This document shows, piece after piece, positions 38,427 through 47,953 of a DNA stretch of 64,000 bases. The stretch is taken from positions 1 through 64,000 of the forward strand of contig JAILDJ010000271.1 of NCBI GenBank assembly GCA_024689505.1, given 5' to 3'. Made by a program: the position numbers and the translations under genes. The notes beneath the pieces were generated by a model. The model worked only from the letters and a program-made list of their open reading frames with translations, was not told the DNA's origin and ran no database searches. Each line of letters begins with the position of its first letter. The first letter of the stretch is position 1. Source of the DNA: Clostridiales bacterium. GTDB taxonomy: Bacteria; Bacillota; Clostridia; Lachnospirales; Bianqueaceae.

Positions 38427-39908
38427 ATGGCTAAACTGGATTTTAAAAACGCGGCAAGACGCAATAAGAATCTGAAATATGGCGGATACGCGGCCATCGT
38501 GACCGTGATCTGCGTTGTGATCCTGGTCGTGGTCAACCTGCTGTTCGAAAAACTGAACCTGACGATCGACCTGACCCAAGAGGAATTATATACTGTTTCT
38601 GACGAGACGATGGAGATCCTGGACGAACTGGATCAGGACGTGGATATCTATGGTTTCTATGTATCCGGTGAAGAGACCAGCACTTACAACTCCATGGTCG
38701 TCAATTTCCTGGAACGGTATGAAGCGCTGAACAAGCACCTGCATTTCGAATTGAAGGACCCGGTAGGAGATCCGGCCTTTGCCAATCAGTTCCTGAAGGG
38801 CCCGAATGAGACCATCACCAGCGGCAACGTCGTTGTTACGAACAAGGAGACGGGCCGTTATAAGATCCTTGCGCTGGCGGACATGCTGCAGTTCTCCTAT
38901 GATCAGTCTTCGAAGAACGGCTACCGTGTATCCGGATGGAACGCGGAATCGGCCATCACCGGCGCTGTGCAGTACGTCACGTCCGAGAAGACGCCGGCTT
39001 TGTATCAGTTGGTCGGACATGGGGAAACGACGCTGGATGATCGTGTGACGGGATATCTGAATACCTCCAACTTCGACGTGTATTCTCTGAACATGGTATC
39101 CGGTGACGAGATCAGCCCGGAAAACTATAACACGATCCTCATCAACAATCCTAAGACCGACATCACCGATATGGAATATGATACACTCCTGGATTACATG
39201 GAGCATGGCGGACGTCTGATCTTCATGTTCGAGTACAATCTGCCGGAAATGAAGAATTTCGACCGTCTGCTGGCGCGCTTCGGTATGTCTGTCGACCGCA
39301 GCGGTTTCATCATTGAGACCGACGATGCGCATTACTATTCTTATCCGCAGCTGATCATCCCGAATATGCAGACAGAAGACGATATGACGGAGATCATCCA
39401 GAACCTGCAGAGCAATACGCAGCTGCTGCTCCTGGCGCCTGCTTCCATCAAGGAAAGCGCGGACCGCAACCGTCTGACCAAGCTCACCACACTGCTGTAT
39501 ACATCTGAAGGTGCACTGATCAAGGCAGAAGGCAATTCCATGCTCGCTTATGAAGAGGGAGATGAGAAGGGCCCGTTCAACCTGATCATGATGGCGGTCG
39601 AGCAGGAACAGCTCGGCAACAACGTTGCTACAGCGGAACTCTGTGTGATCGGTTCCTCTTCCTTCATCGACTATGAAGCGGCCTCCGGTCTGGTGACCAA
39701 CGGCAACTATCAGCTGTTCCTGAACATCTGCAGCTACATGCAGGATCAGGTATCGACGCTGTACATCCCTCCGAAGGAATTCTCCAGTGAAAACCTGCTC
39801 AATACCATGCGTGTCGCGATCACCGGCGGTATCATCTTCGTCGTAGTGATCCCGCTGATCATCATCGGCATCGGCGTCTTCATCTGGATGCGGAGGAAGA
39901 AACTATGA
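38427..39908 (+). CDS. GldG-family ABC transport accessory protein
   Basis: N-terminal TM segment, DLTQEELYTVSDETMEIL, LYQLVGHGETTLDD, GGRLIFMFEY, and a C-terminal TM segment. Confidence 0.88.
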   Translation: MAKLDFKNAARRNKNLKYGGYAAIVTVICVVILVVVNLLFEKLNLTIDLTQEELYTVSDETMEILDELDQDVDIYGFYVSGEETSTYNSMVVNFLERYEALNKHLHFELKDPVGDPAFANQFLKGPNETITSGNVVVTNKETGRYKILALADMLQFSYDQSSKNGYRVSGWNAESAITGAVQYVTSEKTPALYQLVGHGETTLDDRVTGYLNTSNFDVYSLNMVSGDEISPENYNTILINNPKTDITDMEYDTLLDYMEHGGRLIFMFEYNLPEMKNFDRLLARFGMSVDRSGFIIETDDAHYYSYPQLIIPNMQTEDDMTEIIQNLQSNTQLLLLAPASIKESADRNRLTKLTTLLYTSEGALIKAEGNSMLAYEEGDEKGPFNLIMMAVEQEQLGNNVATAELCVIGSSSFIDYEAASGLVTNGNYQLFLNICSYMQDQVSTLYIPPKEFSSENLLNTMRVAITGGIIFVVVIPLIIIGIGVFIWMRRKKL

Positions 39909-41530
39909 AGCGCAGTAAGAAACTGATCCTTCTCTGTGTTGCTTTGGTCCTGGTGATCGTGAGTTATACGGTCATCTCCTATATCCAGAAGAACAAACCC
40001 GTCGAGGAGAGCAAAGACGGGCAGGAGGTCGAATCGGATTCTTCCTATCAGGGATACGGCCATGTGCTGGATTTTACCGTAGACGACGTGCAGTCGGTCC
40101 ACATCAAGAACGCGCTGGACGATTTCACGATCAATTATACGGAAGAAAAAGAGAACGATCCTGATTTCCACTGGACGATCGAGGGACATGAGGAATGGAC
40201 GCTGGATCATACTAGTGTCAATAATACGCTCGAACTCACCACGTCGCTGTTCGCCAATCGTATGGCGGATCCGGACGCGGTGGCCAATGAGCGCAATCTG
40301 GAGGACTTTGGTCTGGCCGAGCCTATCTCCACCATTTCTGCAACCTTCAAAGATGGCACCAGTGAGACGATCTACGTGGGCAACCGGACGGCGGACGGTC
40401 AGTATTACTATGGCATGGTCGAAGGGGACAATGCGATCTATACATTGGGCCGCAACGCGGGCAATACCGCCACCTTCACCACCAGGAACCTGCGGTTCAT
40501 CAATTCGTTGGATATCCATAAAGAAGCCAGTGAGATCTATTATCTGCTGATCGAGAACGCGGATGGACGCAACACCGAACTTACTTATGCCGGCATCAAC
40601 GACAAAGGTGATACCCTCGAATACTATAACGCCGGCGTCATGAAGATGTCTTACGGTGAGAACTTCGCATATGACAAGCAGTTCTTCGTCACAGGCAACC
40701 TGGCAGATATCTTCCAGGCCATGCCGGATACGATCTTGCCGGAAGAGCAGATCGAGGATCATGCCACGGATCTGGATAAGTACGGCCTTGGTGAGAAACC
40801 GGTCCATCATGTCGTCCTGACGTTCCGTACAGAAGTTACGGAAACAGAAATGAGCGAATTCATGGATGCCATCGATGCCGGTTACGACACCACGCTTACG
40901 AAAGACGACTTCATCCTGGACGAAGAGACGGGCATGCACTACCTGTATACGACCAATGAGTACACCTTCGGAAACGAGTATACGAATGAAGAAGGCAAGC
41001 AGATGGTATACTTCCGTTTCGCTAAGTCCGACGATGTCCTGGGCGTGCCGAAGAGTGAGGTCGACAAGTTCGAATTCGACCCGTACATGTACGTGCAGCG
41101 TGTCCTGTATATGAACAACATCGACAATGTGGAGTCCATGAAGTTCACGATCCAGGGTCAGACCTATGATCTGGAATTCAAGCGCGGTGAAGCAACCGTC
41201 GATGAGGATGGTAACAAAGTGCAGGATCAGGTCTTCAAGATCAATGGTCAGTTGATCGAAGAAAAGGCCTTCCGCGGATTGTATACGACTTTGATCGGCA
41301 TCATGTCCGACTATGAGATCTATGGAGAAGATCCTGAGATCGATGAGAACGATACCCTGAAGATCGAATATGTCTTCCTGGATGGAAGTACGCATGAGAT
41401 CACTTACTATCGTGCCGGAGAATTCTATTATGTGACCAAAGTCGGTGACAAGACGTGGTTCGCCTGCGCCTATACGCAGTTCCAGGATATCCTGGACCAG
41501 CTTGACGTCTGCTTGAACGGCGGCGAGTAA
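39905..41530 (+). CDS. DUF4340 domain-containing membrane-anchored protein
   Basis: N-terminal TM segment. Repeated domains of the form DDVQSVHIKN...YVGNRTADGQYYYGMVEGDNAIYTL, encoded directly after the GldG-like gene. Confidence 0.8.
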   Translation: MKRSKKLILLCVALVLVIVSYTVISYIQKNKPVEESKDGQEVESDSSYQGYGHVLDFTVDDVQSVHIKNALDDFTINYTEEKENDPDFHWTIEGHEEWTLDHTSVNNTLELTTSLFANRMADPDAVANERNLEDFGLAEPISTISATFKDGTSETIYVGNRTADGQYYYGMVEGDNAIYTLGRNAGNTATFTTRNLRFINSLDIHKEASEIYYLLIENADGRNTELTYAGINDKGDTLEYYNAGVMKMSYGENFAYDKQFFVTGNLADIFQAMPDTILPEEQIEDHATDLDKYGLGEKPVHHVVLTFRTEVTETEMSEFMDAIDAGYDTTLTKDDFILDEETGMHYLYTTNEYTFGNEYTNEEGKQMVYFRFAKSDDVLGVPKSEVDKFEFDPYMYVQRVLYMNNIDNVESMKFTIQGQTYDLEFKRGEATVDEDGNKVQDQVFKINGQLIEEKAFRGLYTTLIGIMSDYEIYGEDPEIDENDTLKIEYVFLDGSTHEITYYRAGEFYYVTKVGDKTWFACAYTQFQDILDQLDVCLNGGE

Positions 41531-41544
41531 GCCAAAAAGCATAT

Positions 41545-41588
41545 GCGCTTCCTGAAAGCTCTTTTCGGGCGGAGGGAAGCGCTTTTTT
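41545..41588 (+). terminator. Intrinsic terminator after the GldAFG/DUF4340 operon
   Basis: gcgcttcc ... ggaagcgc followed by tttttt. Confidence 0.75.
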
Positions 41589-41637
41589 CTTTGATCGCGC
41601 AGAGAGAAAAGAACCGGCCGCGACAGTAGAAAAAACG

Positions 41638-41666
41638 TTGACGATACATGCAAAATGTGATATATT
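41638..41666 (+). promoter_or_regulatory. Promoter of the ACT-hom-aspartokinase operon
   Basis: TTGACG - 17 bp - TATATT. Confidence 0.65.
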
Positions 41667-41679
41667 ATATGACGCATGT

Positions 41680-41724
41680 ACACATGTCGGCTGGGAGTGG
41701 ACAGTTCCGGAGCTGAACATGTGT
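41680..41724 (+). promoter_or_regulatory. Stem-loop leader upstream of the ACT-hom-aspartokinase operon
   Basis: ACACATGT ... ACATGTGT, an 8-bp perfect closing stem with inner pairings. Lies between the promoter and the RBS. Confidence 0.45.
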
Positions 41725-41745
41725 TAAATTTTGAAGGAGAATCAC

Positions 41746-42189
41746 ATGTCTTATCAGGTCGAGTATTTCATTGTAGACCGCAGAGCATTGCCCGACGTCT
41801 ACGTCAAGGTTGTGGAAGCGAAAAGGATGCTTGCAACGGGCGAAGCAGCAAGTGTTCAGGAGGCGGCCAAGCTTCTGAATATCAGCCGCAGTTCGTTCTA
41901 TAAATACAAAGACATGATCGAACCGTTCACGGACACTACGAGCAAGAAGATCGTCACATTGTCTTGTACATTGGAAGATGAACCCGGTGTGCTGTCGCAG
42001 CTGCTGACCGTCGTGGGAGAGGGACGGGCCAACATCCTGACCATTCATCAATCGATCCCTATCAATGGTCTTGCGGATATTTCTCTCAGCATCGAGCTGA
42101 AAGAGGATTCTGTCTGCCTGGGAGATCTGGTCGAAGCGATGCGGCAGGTGAACGGCATCCATGAGATCAAAATCGTCGCACGTGAATAA
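41746..42189 (+). CDS. ACT domain-containing protein (UPF0735/PheB-like)
   Basis: YFIVDRRALPDVYVKVVEAKRMLATGEAASVQEAAKLLNISRSSFYKYKDMI, then ACT domain LEDEPGVLSQLLTVVGEGRANILTIHQ. Confidence 0.93.
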   Translation: MSYQVEYFIVDRRALPDVYVKVVEAKRMLATGEAASVQEAAKLLNISRSSFYKYKDMIEPFTDTTSKKIVTLSCTLEDEPGVLSQLLTVVGEGRANILTIHQSIPINGLADISLSIELKEDSVCLGDLVEAMRQVNGIHEIKIVARE

Positions 42190-42205
42190 AGGAGAGAAAC
42201 CATTC

Positions 42206-43192
42206 ATGAAAGCTGCCATCCTCGGATTCGGTACCGTCGGGTCAGGCGTCTGGAAAGTCCTGACGGAGAATCAGGATCAAATACAACGATATCTGGGAGA
42301 ACCGGTCGAGACGGCCTATGTGCTGGATCTGCGGACCTTTGGGGACCATCCTGTCAGCCGTGTGCTGACAAGAGAGATCGATGACATCGTGAACGATCCT
42401 CAGGTCGACGCCGTCATAGAATGTATGGGCGGGCTGCATCCGGCGTATGAGTTCGTACATAAAGCGCTGTCTGCGGGCAAGTGTGTGGCTACGTCCAATA
42501 AAGCGCTCGTCGCAGCGTACGGTGCGGAGCTCATGAGGACCGCTGCCGACCATCAGACCGACTTTTTCTTTGAAGCCAGTGTGTGCGGCGGGATCCCGGT
42601 CCTTCGGACCATCCGGCACAGCCTGGCACAGGAGAAGATCCTTTCTGTAGAAGGTGTCTTCAACGGGACGACCAATTATATCCTGTCCCGCATGGAGCAG
42701 GGGCTGAGTTATGACGCTGCGCTTGCGGAAGCCCAGGTCAAAGGATACGCCGAGCGCGACCCGGAGGCCGACGTGGAAGGGATCGATTCATGCCGGAAAC
42801 TGGCGATCATCGCTTCCATGATCAGTGGGCATACAGTGCATTATGAAGATATCCCCACGGTGGGGATCAGCCATGTTACGGCTGCGCAGATCGACGCTGC
42901 CAAAGCAGAGGGAAAGAAGATCCGCTTGATCGCCCGGGTCACCATTTGCGGCCATGAGGTGGACGCGAAAGTTGGACCGGAAGCGGTCGCCCAGGATCAT
43001 CCGTTGGCGCAGGTCAAGGACGTGTATAATGCGGTCCTGATCCATGGCAATATGGTAGGCGACATTTTACTGCAGGGGCAAGGCGCCGGCAGCGAGGCGA
43101 CTGCAAGCGCGGTCGTATCCGACGTTCTGGTCGCGTTGAACGACCGAAAAAGAAAGATCTTTGAACCGGTCTGTTGGACCGATCAAGTGTAA
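42206..43192 (+). CDS. hom: Homoserine dehydrogenase (ACT-less, about 328 aa)
   Basis: KAAILGFGTVGSGV, VATSNKALVAAYG, EASVCGGIPVLRTIR and GVFNGTTNYILSRM. Confidence 0.96.
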   Translation: MKAAILGFGTVGSGVWKVLTENQDQIQRYLGEPVETAYVLDLRTFGDHPVSRVLTREIDDIVNDPQVDAVIECMGGLHPAYEFVHKALSAGKCVATSNKALVAAYGAELMRTAADHQTDFFFEASVCGGIPVLRTIRHSLAQEKILSVEGVFNGTTNYILSRMEQGLSYDAALAEAQVKGYAERDPEADVEGIDSCRKLAIIASMISGHTVHYEDIPTVGISHVTAAQIDAAKAEGKKIRLIARVTICGHEVDAKVGPEAVAQDHPLAQVKDVYNAVLIHGNMVGDILLQGQGAGSEATASAVVSDVLVALNDRKRKIFEPVCWTDQV

Positions 43193-43206
43193 AGGAGCAT
43201 AGCAAG

Positions 43207-44421
43207 GTGCTGATCGTTAAGAAATTCGGCGGCAGTTCCGTGGCGGATGCTGAGCGTGTCCGTCACGTTGCGGAACTGATCACGGAGGATGTAGATAAAG
43301 GAAACCAAGTGGTCGTTGTCCTGTCGGCGCAGGGCAAGACCACGGATCATCTGATCGCAAAAGCGAGAGAACTGAACCATAATCCAAGCAAGAGGGAGCT
43401 GGATATGCTGATCACGACAGGTGAGCAGCAGTCTGTAGCGCTGATGGCGCTCGCCCTGCAGGAAATGGGATATAAGGCTGTGTCGCTGAACGCGTTCCAG
43501 ATCGCGATGAACACGACGCGGGTCTACGGCAATGCCCGCCTGAAGAACATCAATACCGAACGTTTGAAGATGGAACTGGAGCACGGTAATATCGTGATCG
43601 TGACAGGCTTCCAGGGTGTCAATCGGTATGAGGACTATACGACGCTGGGCCGCGGTGGTTCCGATACGACGGCCGTTGCACTGGCGGCAACGCTGCATGC
43701 GGACCGCTGCCAGATCTATACCGACGTCGAAGGGATCTATACGGCGGATCCGCGTATCGTCAAAGATGCCCGCAAATTGAAAGAGATCAGTTACGATGAA
43801 ATGCTGGAGCTGGCGTCCATGGGCGCAAAGGTCCTGCATAATCGTTCCGTAGAAATGGCAAAACGTTATAATGTGGTCCTGGAAGTGCTTTCCAGCATGA
43901 CGAAGGCAGAAGGGACTCTGGTCAAGGAGGAAACCAAGGTGGAAAGATTGTTGATCACCGGTATCGCGGTCGATAAGAATATAGCACGTGTCTCTGTGAT
44001 CGGATTTGATGATGTGCCGGGTAAGGCGTTCCGTCTGTTCGATCTGCTTTCCAGAAATAATATCAACGTCGATATCATCCTGCAGTCTATCGGCCGTGAA
44101 GGTTCCAAGGACATTTCCTTTACGATCTCCCGTGATGATCTGGAGGATACACGCCGTGTCCTGGAAGAGAATAAAGAGATGCTGGGCGCCCAGGATATCA
44201 AGTACAGTGATCAGTTCGCCAAGATCTCCATCGTTGGTGCGGGCATGATCTCCAATCCCGGTGTTGCGAGCCGCATGTTTGAGGCGCTCTATAATGCGGG
44301 TGTGAACATCCACATGATCTCCACGTCCGAGATCAAGATCTCGGTTCTGATCGCGGAGCGTAATGTTGCTTTGGCGATGGAAGCGATCCATGACCGCTTC
44401 AATATGGCGTCGCATCTATAA
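43207..44421 (+). CDS. Aspartate kinase
   Basis: VKKFGGSSVADAERV, GFQGV...TTLGRGGSDTTAVALAA; two C-terminal ACT domains; GTG start. Confidence 0.97.
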   Translation: MLIVKKFGGSSVADAERVRHVAELITEDVDKGNQVVVVLSAQGKTTDHLIAKARELNHNPSKRELDMLITTGEQQSVALMALALQEMGYKAVSLNAFQIAMNTTRVYGNARLKNINTERLKMELEHGNIVIVTGFQGVNRYEDYTTLGRGGSDTTAVALAATLHADRCQIYTDVEGIYTADPRIVKDARKLKEISYDEMLELASMGAKVLHNRSVEMAKRYNVVLEVLSSMTKAEGTLVKEETKVERLLITGIAVDKNIARVSVIGFDDVPGKAFRLFDLLSRNNINVDIILQSIGREGSKDISFTISRDDLEDTRRVLEENKEMLGAQDIKYSDQFAKISIVGAGMISNPGVASRMFEALYNAGVNIHMISTSEIKISVLIAERNVALAMEAIHDRFNMASHL

Positions 44422-44477
44422 ACAAGTGCTGTTGAAGCGTACAACGATTTCATAAGAACCGGAAAGAGAGGCATACT

Positions 44478-45200
44478 ATGCTGGAGCAACTGCGTGAACA
44501 AGTATGGAACGCGAATCTGGAACTGGTGCGCCGTGGCCTGGTCCTGTACACTTGGGGCAACGTCAGCGGTAAGGATCCGGAGACTGGCCTGGTGGTCATC
44601 AAACCGTCAGGTGTGGATTATGATGTTTTGAAACCGGAGGATCTGGTCGTGCTGGATCTGGAGGGCAACGTGGTGGAAGGAAAATACCGCCCGTCTTCAG
44701 ATACAGATACACATCTGGAGATCTATCGCTCCTTCCCTGAGACCGGCGGTGTTGTGCATACGCATTCCACATGGGCTGTGATCTTTGCGCAGGCAGGTCT
44801 GGGGATCCCGGCGCTGGGAACGACGCATGCAGATTATTTCTACGGTACGATCCCTTGCACACGTTTCATGAAGCCGGAAGAGATCGGCGGCGAGAATGAA
44901 GGGCAGTATGAACTCAATACCGGTAAAGTCATCGTAGAGACGTTCGAGGAAAAGGGGATCGATCCCATGCAGGTGCCGGCGGTGCTGGTCCGGGAGCATG
45001 GACCCTTCACTTGGGGCAAAGATGCGGATGATGCCGTCTATCATGCGGTCGTGTTGGAGCAGTTGGCCATGATGGCTTATCATACCGCGGCGCTCAGAAG
45101 TGTGGGAACAGAGATCGAGCAGGCGGGCATGCAGCAAGCCCTGTTAGATAAACACTACCTCCGCAAACATGGCGCACATGCCTATTATGGGCAGAAATAA
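44478..45200 (+). CDS. araD: L-ribulose-5-phosphate 4-epimerase
   Basis: [59 protein letters not shown] and REHGPFTWG. Confidence 0.95.
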   Translation: MLEQLREQVWNANLELVRRGLVLYTWGNVSGKDPETGLVVIKPSGVDYDVLKPEDLVVLDLEGNVVEGKYRPSSDTDTHLEIYRSFPETGGVVHTHSTWAVIFAQAGLGIPALGTTHADYFYGTIPCTRFMKPEEIGGENEGQYELNTGKVIVETFEEKGIDPMQVPAVLVREHGPFTWGKDADDAVYHAVVLEQLAMMAYHTAALRSVGTEIEQAGMQQALLDKHYLRKHGAHAYYGQK

Positions 45201-45213
45201 GGGATTTTCCTTC

Positions 45214-45248
45214 CAGCCGGAGTTCAATATCGGGCTCCGGCTGTTTTT
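45214..45248 (+). terminator. Terminator after araD
   Basis: cagccggag ... ctccggctg, then ttttt. Confidence 0.8.
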
Positions 45249-45332
45249 ATGCCGAAAAAGCAGAAAATGCATAAATTGAGAAATAAAAGGAGAAAAAAAG
45301 ACCTGTCCATCAGAAGTGGATATAATCGCAGA

Positions 45333-45402
45333 TACCAGCTCGACTGGACGGAGATGCTGGTTTTCGGATTTGTGGACCCCGGTTCTGCCGGGGTGTTTTT
45401 TT
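45333..45402 (+). ncRNA. Candidate small RNA: 5' hairpin plus intrinsic terminator, preceded by a TATAAT box
   Basis: TATAAT at 45321-45326; ACCAGC(16 nt)GCTGGT hairpin at 45334-45361; acccc-gg-ttctg-cc-ggggt followed by a T-rich tract at 45376-45402. No ORF fits the interval. The -35 element is weak. Confidence 0.35.
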
Positions 45403-45678
45403 GTCTGGACCCGTTTTGAAAGAGCCTGTGCAGGAGAGAAACGCATCTGCGCACATATGTTTTTTTGCCTTGAAAACAGGAGGATCCTGACGCAGATCTC
45501 CGCACATGGTTTTTATGCAGAAAAAGACAAGTAAAGAAGAAAAATGGAATAAACGCCGTAAAATTGCATCCGGCAGAGACCGCAAGGTATAATGCGTGCC
45601 AGGATGAACAAATCAAACCGAGTCCGGTATCATCTGCAAAATGAGAAATGTTCGTCCATAAAAGAAAGGGGTGGATGC

Positions 45679-46791
45679 ATGAAGATCCAACTGGCTATCT
45701 GTCTGAAGGATCCGGAATATGGCGCACGGATCTGCCGATATTTGAACACGAAAGGCGGAGCCCGTATGGAGGCGCGTTGTATCGAAGAGAGGGCGGTGCC
45801 TGAACGTATGGAGATCCTGTTGACAGATACCGAAAGGATCCAGACGGAAACCGGCAATGCGATCTTTATGGGAACACAGGAAGAAGCCGTCCGTCTTGAT
45901 TGGGACGGACCGCGGGTCGACCCGTATATCAGCGGGCCGAAGATTTTGTCTCAATGTCTGGAACAGGCGGCACGGATCAAAGAGCAAAGTTCTGGTTCCA
46001 GTCGCTTGGTGCACAGCCGCCCGGATCAGCAATCTCCTGTATATCAAAAGCGGAATGACAGGCAGGGAGAAGGAGGAAAGATCCTGGCAGTGTACGCGCC
46101 TTCTGGCGGAGCAGGTACGACCGTGCTTGCTATGACGCTGGCGGATCTTCTGGCGGCCAAGGGTAAAAAGGTACTGTATCTGGATCTGGAAAGTATCTCC
46201 GCGTGGCGGCAATTCTTCCGCTCGGATGCAGCCTATAACCTTTCGGATTTCCTGTACAACATGCTTTTGGACACGTTGGCGCCGGAGGAAGCGGCACGCT
46301 GCCTTGAGGACATGACGACAGTGCAGACCCGGAAAATGTTCTTTATTGAGCCGTGCAATGGGGGAGAGGATCTGTTGGTCCTCGAACCGGAGGAGCAACG
46401 GCAGCTTTTGGCCGTGCTGCGACAGGCCTTTGACTACGTGGTATGCGACCTGGATACATGCTTGACGCCATTTCAGATGACGGTTCTTACATATTGCGAT
46501 GCACGCGTCTGGATCCGGGCGGGTAATACATCAGGCCGAGCCAAATGGGAAGATCTGGTCTCTGTATTGCGGCGCAAGCATAAGGAGGAGATCCTGCAGG
46601 ATGCGCATTGTGTGCATGTGCGGATCGGGGCGGGAGCCAAGGAAAGGAAAACGCAGGATCTGTGGGATCTGCCTTGGGAGAAGGACCTGTTTCAGGAGAA
46701 GGAAGGACTGAAATGGATCCAGCAGAATTCGGAATGGTACAAAAAAGCAGGTGCTCTGCTGCGGGAGGTCGAACGTCTTGCCGGAACATGA
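45679..46791 (+). CDS. tadZ: TadZ/CpaE-like MinD-family ATPase (Tad pilus)
   Basis: N-terminal receiver-like domain; YAPSGGAGTTVLAMTLADLLAAKGKKVLYLDLESI (deviant Walker A); first gene of the Tad locus. Start placed at MKIQLAIC. Confidence 0.85.
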   Translation: MKIQLAICLKDPEYGARICRYLNTKGGARMEARCIEERAVPERMEILLTDTERIQTETGNAIFMGTQEEAVRLDWDGPRVDPYISGPKILSQCLEQAARIKEQSSGSSRLVHSRPDQQSPVYQKRNDRQGEGGKILAVYAPSGGAGTTVLAMTLADLLAAKGKKVLYLDLESISAWRQFFRSDAAYNLSDFLYNMLLDTLAPEEAARCLEDMTTVQTRKMFFIEPCNGGEDLLVLEPEEQRQLLAVLRQAFDYVVCDLDTCLTPFQMTVLTYCDARVWIRAGNTSGRAKWEDLVSVLRRKHKEEILQDAHCVHVRIGAGAKERKTQDLWDLPWEKDLFQEKEGLKWIQQNSEWYKKAGALLREVERLAGT

Positions 46792-47953
46792 TACCAGTCA
46801 ATATGTGGCTCTGAAACAGAAGGTCCAAAGCGCGATGCCCGTGCGGCAGGAGTATACGGACGCGGATGTGGAGCAGACGATCTATCATGTGCTGGCCAAG
46901 GAAGCGCACGAGGATTATACCAATGTGCGGGATCGGGTTTCCATCGGCCGCCGGATCTTTCATGCCATGCGTCGGCTGGATGTACTGCAGCCCTACCTGG
47001 AGGATCCGGAGATCACGGAGATCATGGTCAATGGACCGGATCACATCTTCATCGAAAAAGATGGCCGCCTGTATCGGACCGAAACGGTGTTCGAATCCGT
47101 GACCCGGCTGGAAGATGTGATTCAGCAGATCGTAGGCACGGTGAACCGTACCGTCAACGAGTCCAATCCTATCGTGGATGCGCGTCTGACAGACGGTTCC
47201 CGTGTCAATGCGGTCCTGCCGCCGGTGGCCTTGAATGGTCCGATCTTGACGATCCGCAAATTCCGGGAGGATCCGATCACGATGGATGAACTGATCGCCT
47301 GGGGTACCTTGACACAGGAAGCGGCGGAGTTTCTGAAGGAACGTGTCCGAGAACGATATAATATCTTCATTTGTGGAGGTACTGCTTCAGGAAAAACGAC
47401 GTTCCTGAATATTCTGTCAGGTTTTATCCCTAAGGAAGAGCGGATCATAACGATCGAGGATGCGGCTGAACTTAAACTGACAGGCCTTGAAAATCTGGTA
47501 ACGTTGGAAACAAGGAAAGCGGGGGTCGAAGGTAAGGGCGAGATCACGATCCGTGATCTGATCCGTACCAGTCTGCGCATGCGGCCTAACAGGATCATCG
47601 TGGGAGAGATCCGAGGTGCGGAGGCTATTGATATGCTGCAGGCTATGAATACCGGGCATGATGGCTCCTTGAGCACCGGACATGCTAATTCCTGCGCAGA
47701 CATGATCTCTCGTATCGAAAGCATGGTCCTGCAGGGTGCTTTGTTTCCGATCGAAGCGATCCGGGCACAGATCGCTTCCGCCATCGACCTGATGGTCTAT
47801 CTGACGCACAGGCCGGACGGTAGAAGGCAATTGACGGAGATCGTACAGTTGGAAGGTATGCAGGAAGGCCATGTCGTCATGGAGCCGCTGTTTGTAAGAA
47901 AGGGGGAACAACTGATCCGAACCGCGCATGAAGTCAAAATCAAACAGAAATAG
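46751..47953 (+). CDS. tadA: TadA/CpaF pilus assembly ATPase
   Basis: ICGGTASGKTTFLNILSGFIPKEERIITIEDAAEL (Walker A) and NRIIVGEIRGAEAIDMLQAMNTGHDGSLSTGHAN. True start may be the ATG at 46835. Confidence 0.95.
   Translation: MLCCGRSNVLPEHDTSQYVALKQKVQSAMPVRQEYTDADVEQTIYHVLAKEAHEDYTNVRDRVSIGRRIFHAMRRLDVLQPYLEDPEITEIMVNGPDHIFIEKDGRLYRTETVFESVTRLEDVIQQIVGTVNRTVNESNPIVDARLTDGSRVNAVLPPVALNGPILTIRKFREDPITMDELIAWGTLTQEAAEFLKERVRERYNIFICGGTASGKTTFLNILSGFIPKEERIITIEDAAELKLTGLENLVTLETRKAGVEGKGEITIRDLIRTSLRMRPNRIIVGEIRGAEAIDMLQAMNTGHDGSLSTGHANSCADMISRIESMVLQGALFPIEAIRAQIASAIDLMVYLTHRPDGRRQLTEIVQLEGMQEGHVVMEPLFVRKGEQLIRTAHEVKIKQK

Noticed and set aside
36567-38579. 670-aa minus ORF spanning the GldA/GldF-like genes
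   Set aside because: In register with, and antisense to, three clear plus-strand genes; compositional artefact.
39746-41683. 645-aa minus ORF opposite the DUF4340 gene
   Set aside because: In-register antisense ORF. It also runs through the plus-strand terminator and promoter region.
43183-44415. 410-aa minus ORF opposite aspartokinase
   Set aside because: In-register antisense ORF with no recognisable motifs.
45316-45534. 72-aa ORF in the araD-tadZ intergenic region
   Set aside because: It crosses a strong intrinsic terminator and has no RBS or motif; better explained as a non-coding RNA region.
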